DNA from: Reclinomonas americana ATCC 50394
Lineage: Eukaryota; Jakobida; Jakobea; Jakobida
Length of the DNA stretch: 21,257 bases
Direction: 5' to 3'
Assembly: GCA_048213135.1 (NCBI GenBank)
Contig: PS015026.1
Span: 32,797-54,053 of the forward strand
The translations under genes and the position numbers were made by a program. The notes under the pieces were generated by a model, which saw only the letters and a list, made by a program, of their open reading frames with translations, ran no database searches and was not told the DNA's origin. Position 1 is the stretch's first letter; every line of letters begins with the position of its first letter. Shown one piece after another: positions 21,236-21,257 of the stretch.

Positions 21236-21257
21236 AGTACGTACGTACGTACGTACG
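21236..21257. repeat. (GTAC)n microsatellite at the window end
   Basis: Self-complementary GTAC repeats up to the last base; the array may continue. Not a known telomere repeat. Confidence 0.85.

Noticed and set aside
21145-21257. Telomere or subtelomere at the window end
   Set aside because: GA and GTAC arrays are ordinary microsatellites; no telomere-type G-rich repeat is present and a plausible exon sits beside them.

Overview
The window is nuclear DNA of a GC-rich, very compact, intron-dense eukaryote, most likely a single-celled and possibly flagellated one. Genes are split by many small GT-AG introns, mostly 60-80 bases but some as short as about 29-34. Intergenic spaces are only about 50-210 bases. 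There are no operons and no RNA genes that I can see. The species cannot be named from sequence alone. Five runs of N break the window at 5341-5570, 10442-10648, 15777-16131, 17800-18406 and 19339-19924.

Layout. (1) Bases 1-6354, + strand: a giant gene, cut at its 5' end by the window edge. It encodes about 1,720 residues of Gly/Ser/Thr-rich repeats of about 11 residues, followed over five small exons by a phage-type peptidase S74 (intramolecular chaperone, self-cleaving) domain and a coiled coil. (2) 6411-7408, +: a six-exon TMA16 homologue (60S ribosome biogenesis). (3) 7459-16344, -: a gene of about 45 exons for a CCDC17-like protein of roughly 1,830 residues, with an N-terminal C2HC zinc finger, long coiled coils, a Met/Pro/Gly linker and four C2-like modules. 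(4) 16552-20891, +: a gene for an unrecognised protein of about 800 residues. Its middle part (18407-19338) is coded on the opposite strand, most simply because that contig was scaffolded backwards. (5) 21064-21129, -: the last exon of a further gene that continues past the right edge behind a long CT tract.

Genes 2 and 3 converge tail to tail with 50 bases between stop codons. Genes 3 and 4 diverge from a shared region of about 207 bases. The genes do not form an obvious pathway; the most unusual one is the S74 fibre-like protein.

Three patterns run through the whole window. First, the sequence on the two sides of every N run can be joined directly in reading frame, which suggests little or nothing is missing at any gap. 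Second, at least eight introns use the odd donor GTTGCG, each supported by phase and, in TMA16, by length conservation with the human protein. Third, two introns of about 29 and 34 bases are needed to keep frame. Exon boundaries were worked out by hand from reading frame, phase and family resemblance recalled from memory; no alignment or RNA evidence was available.
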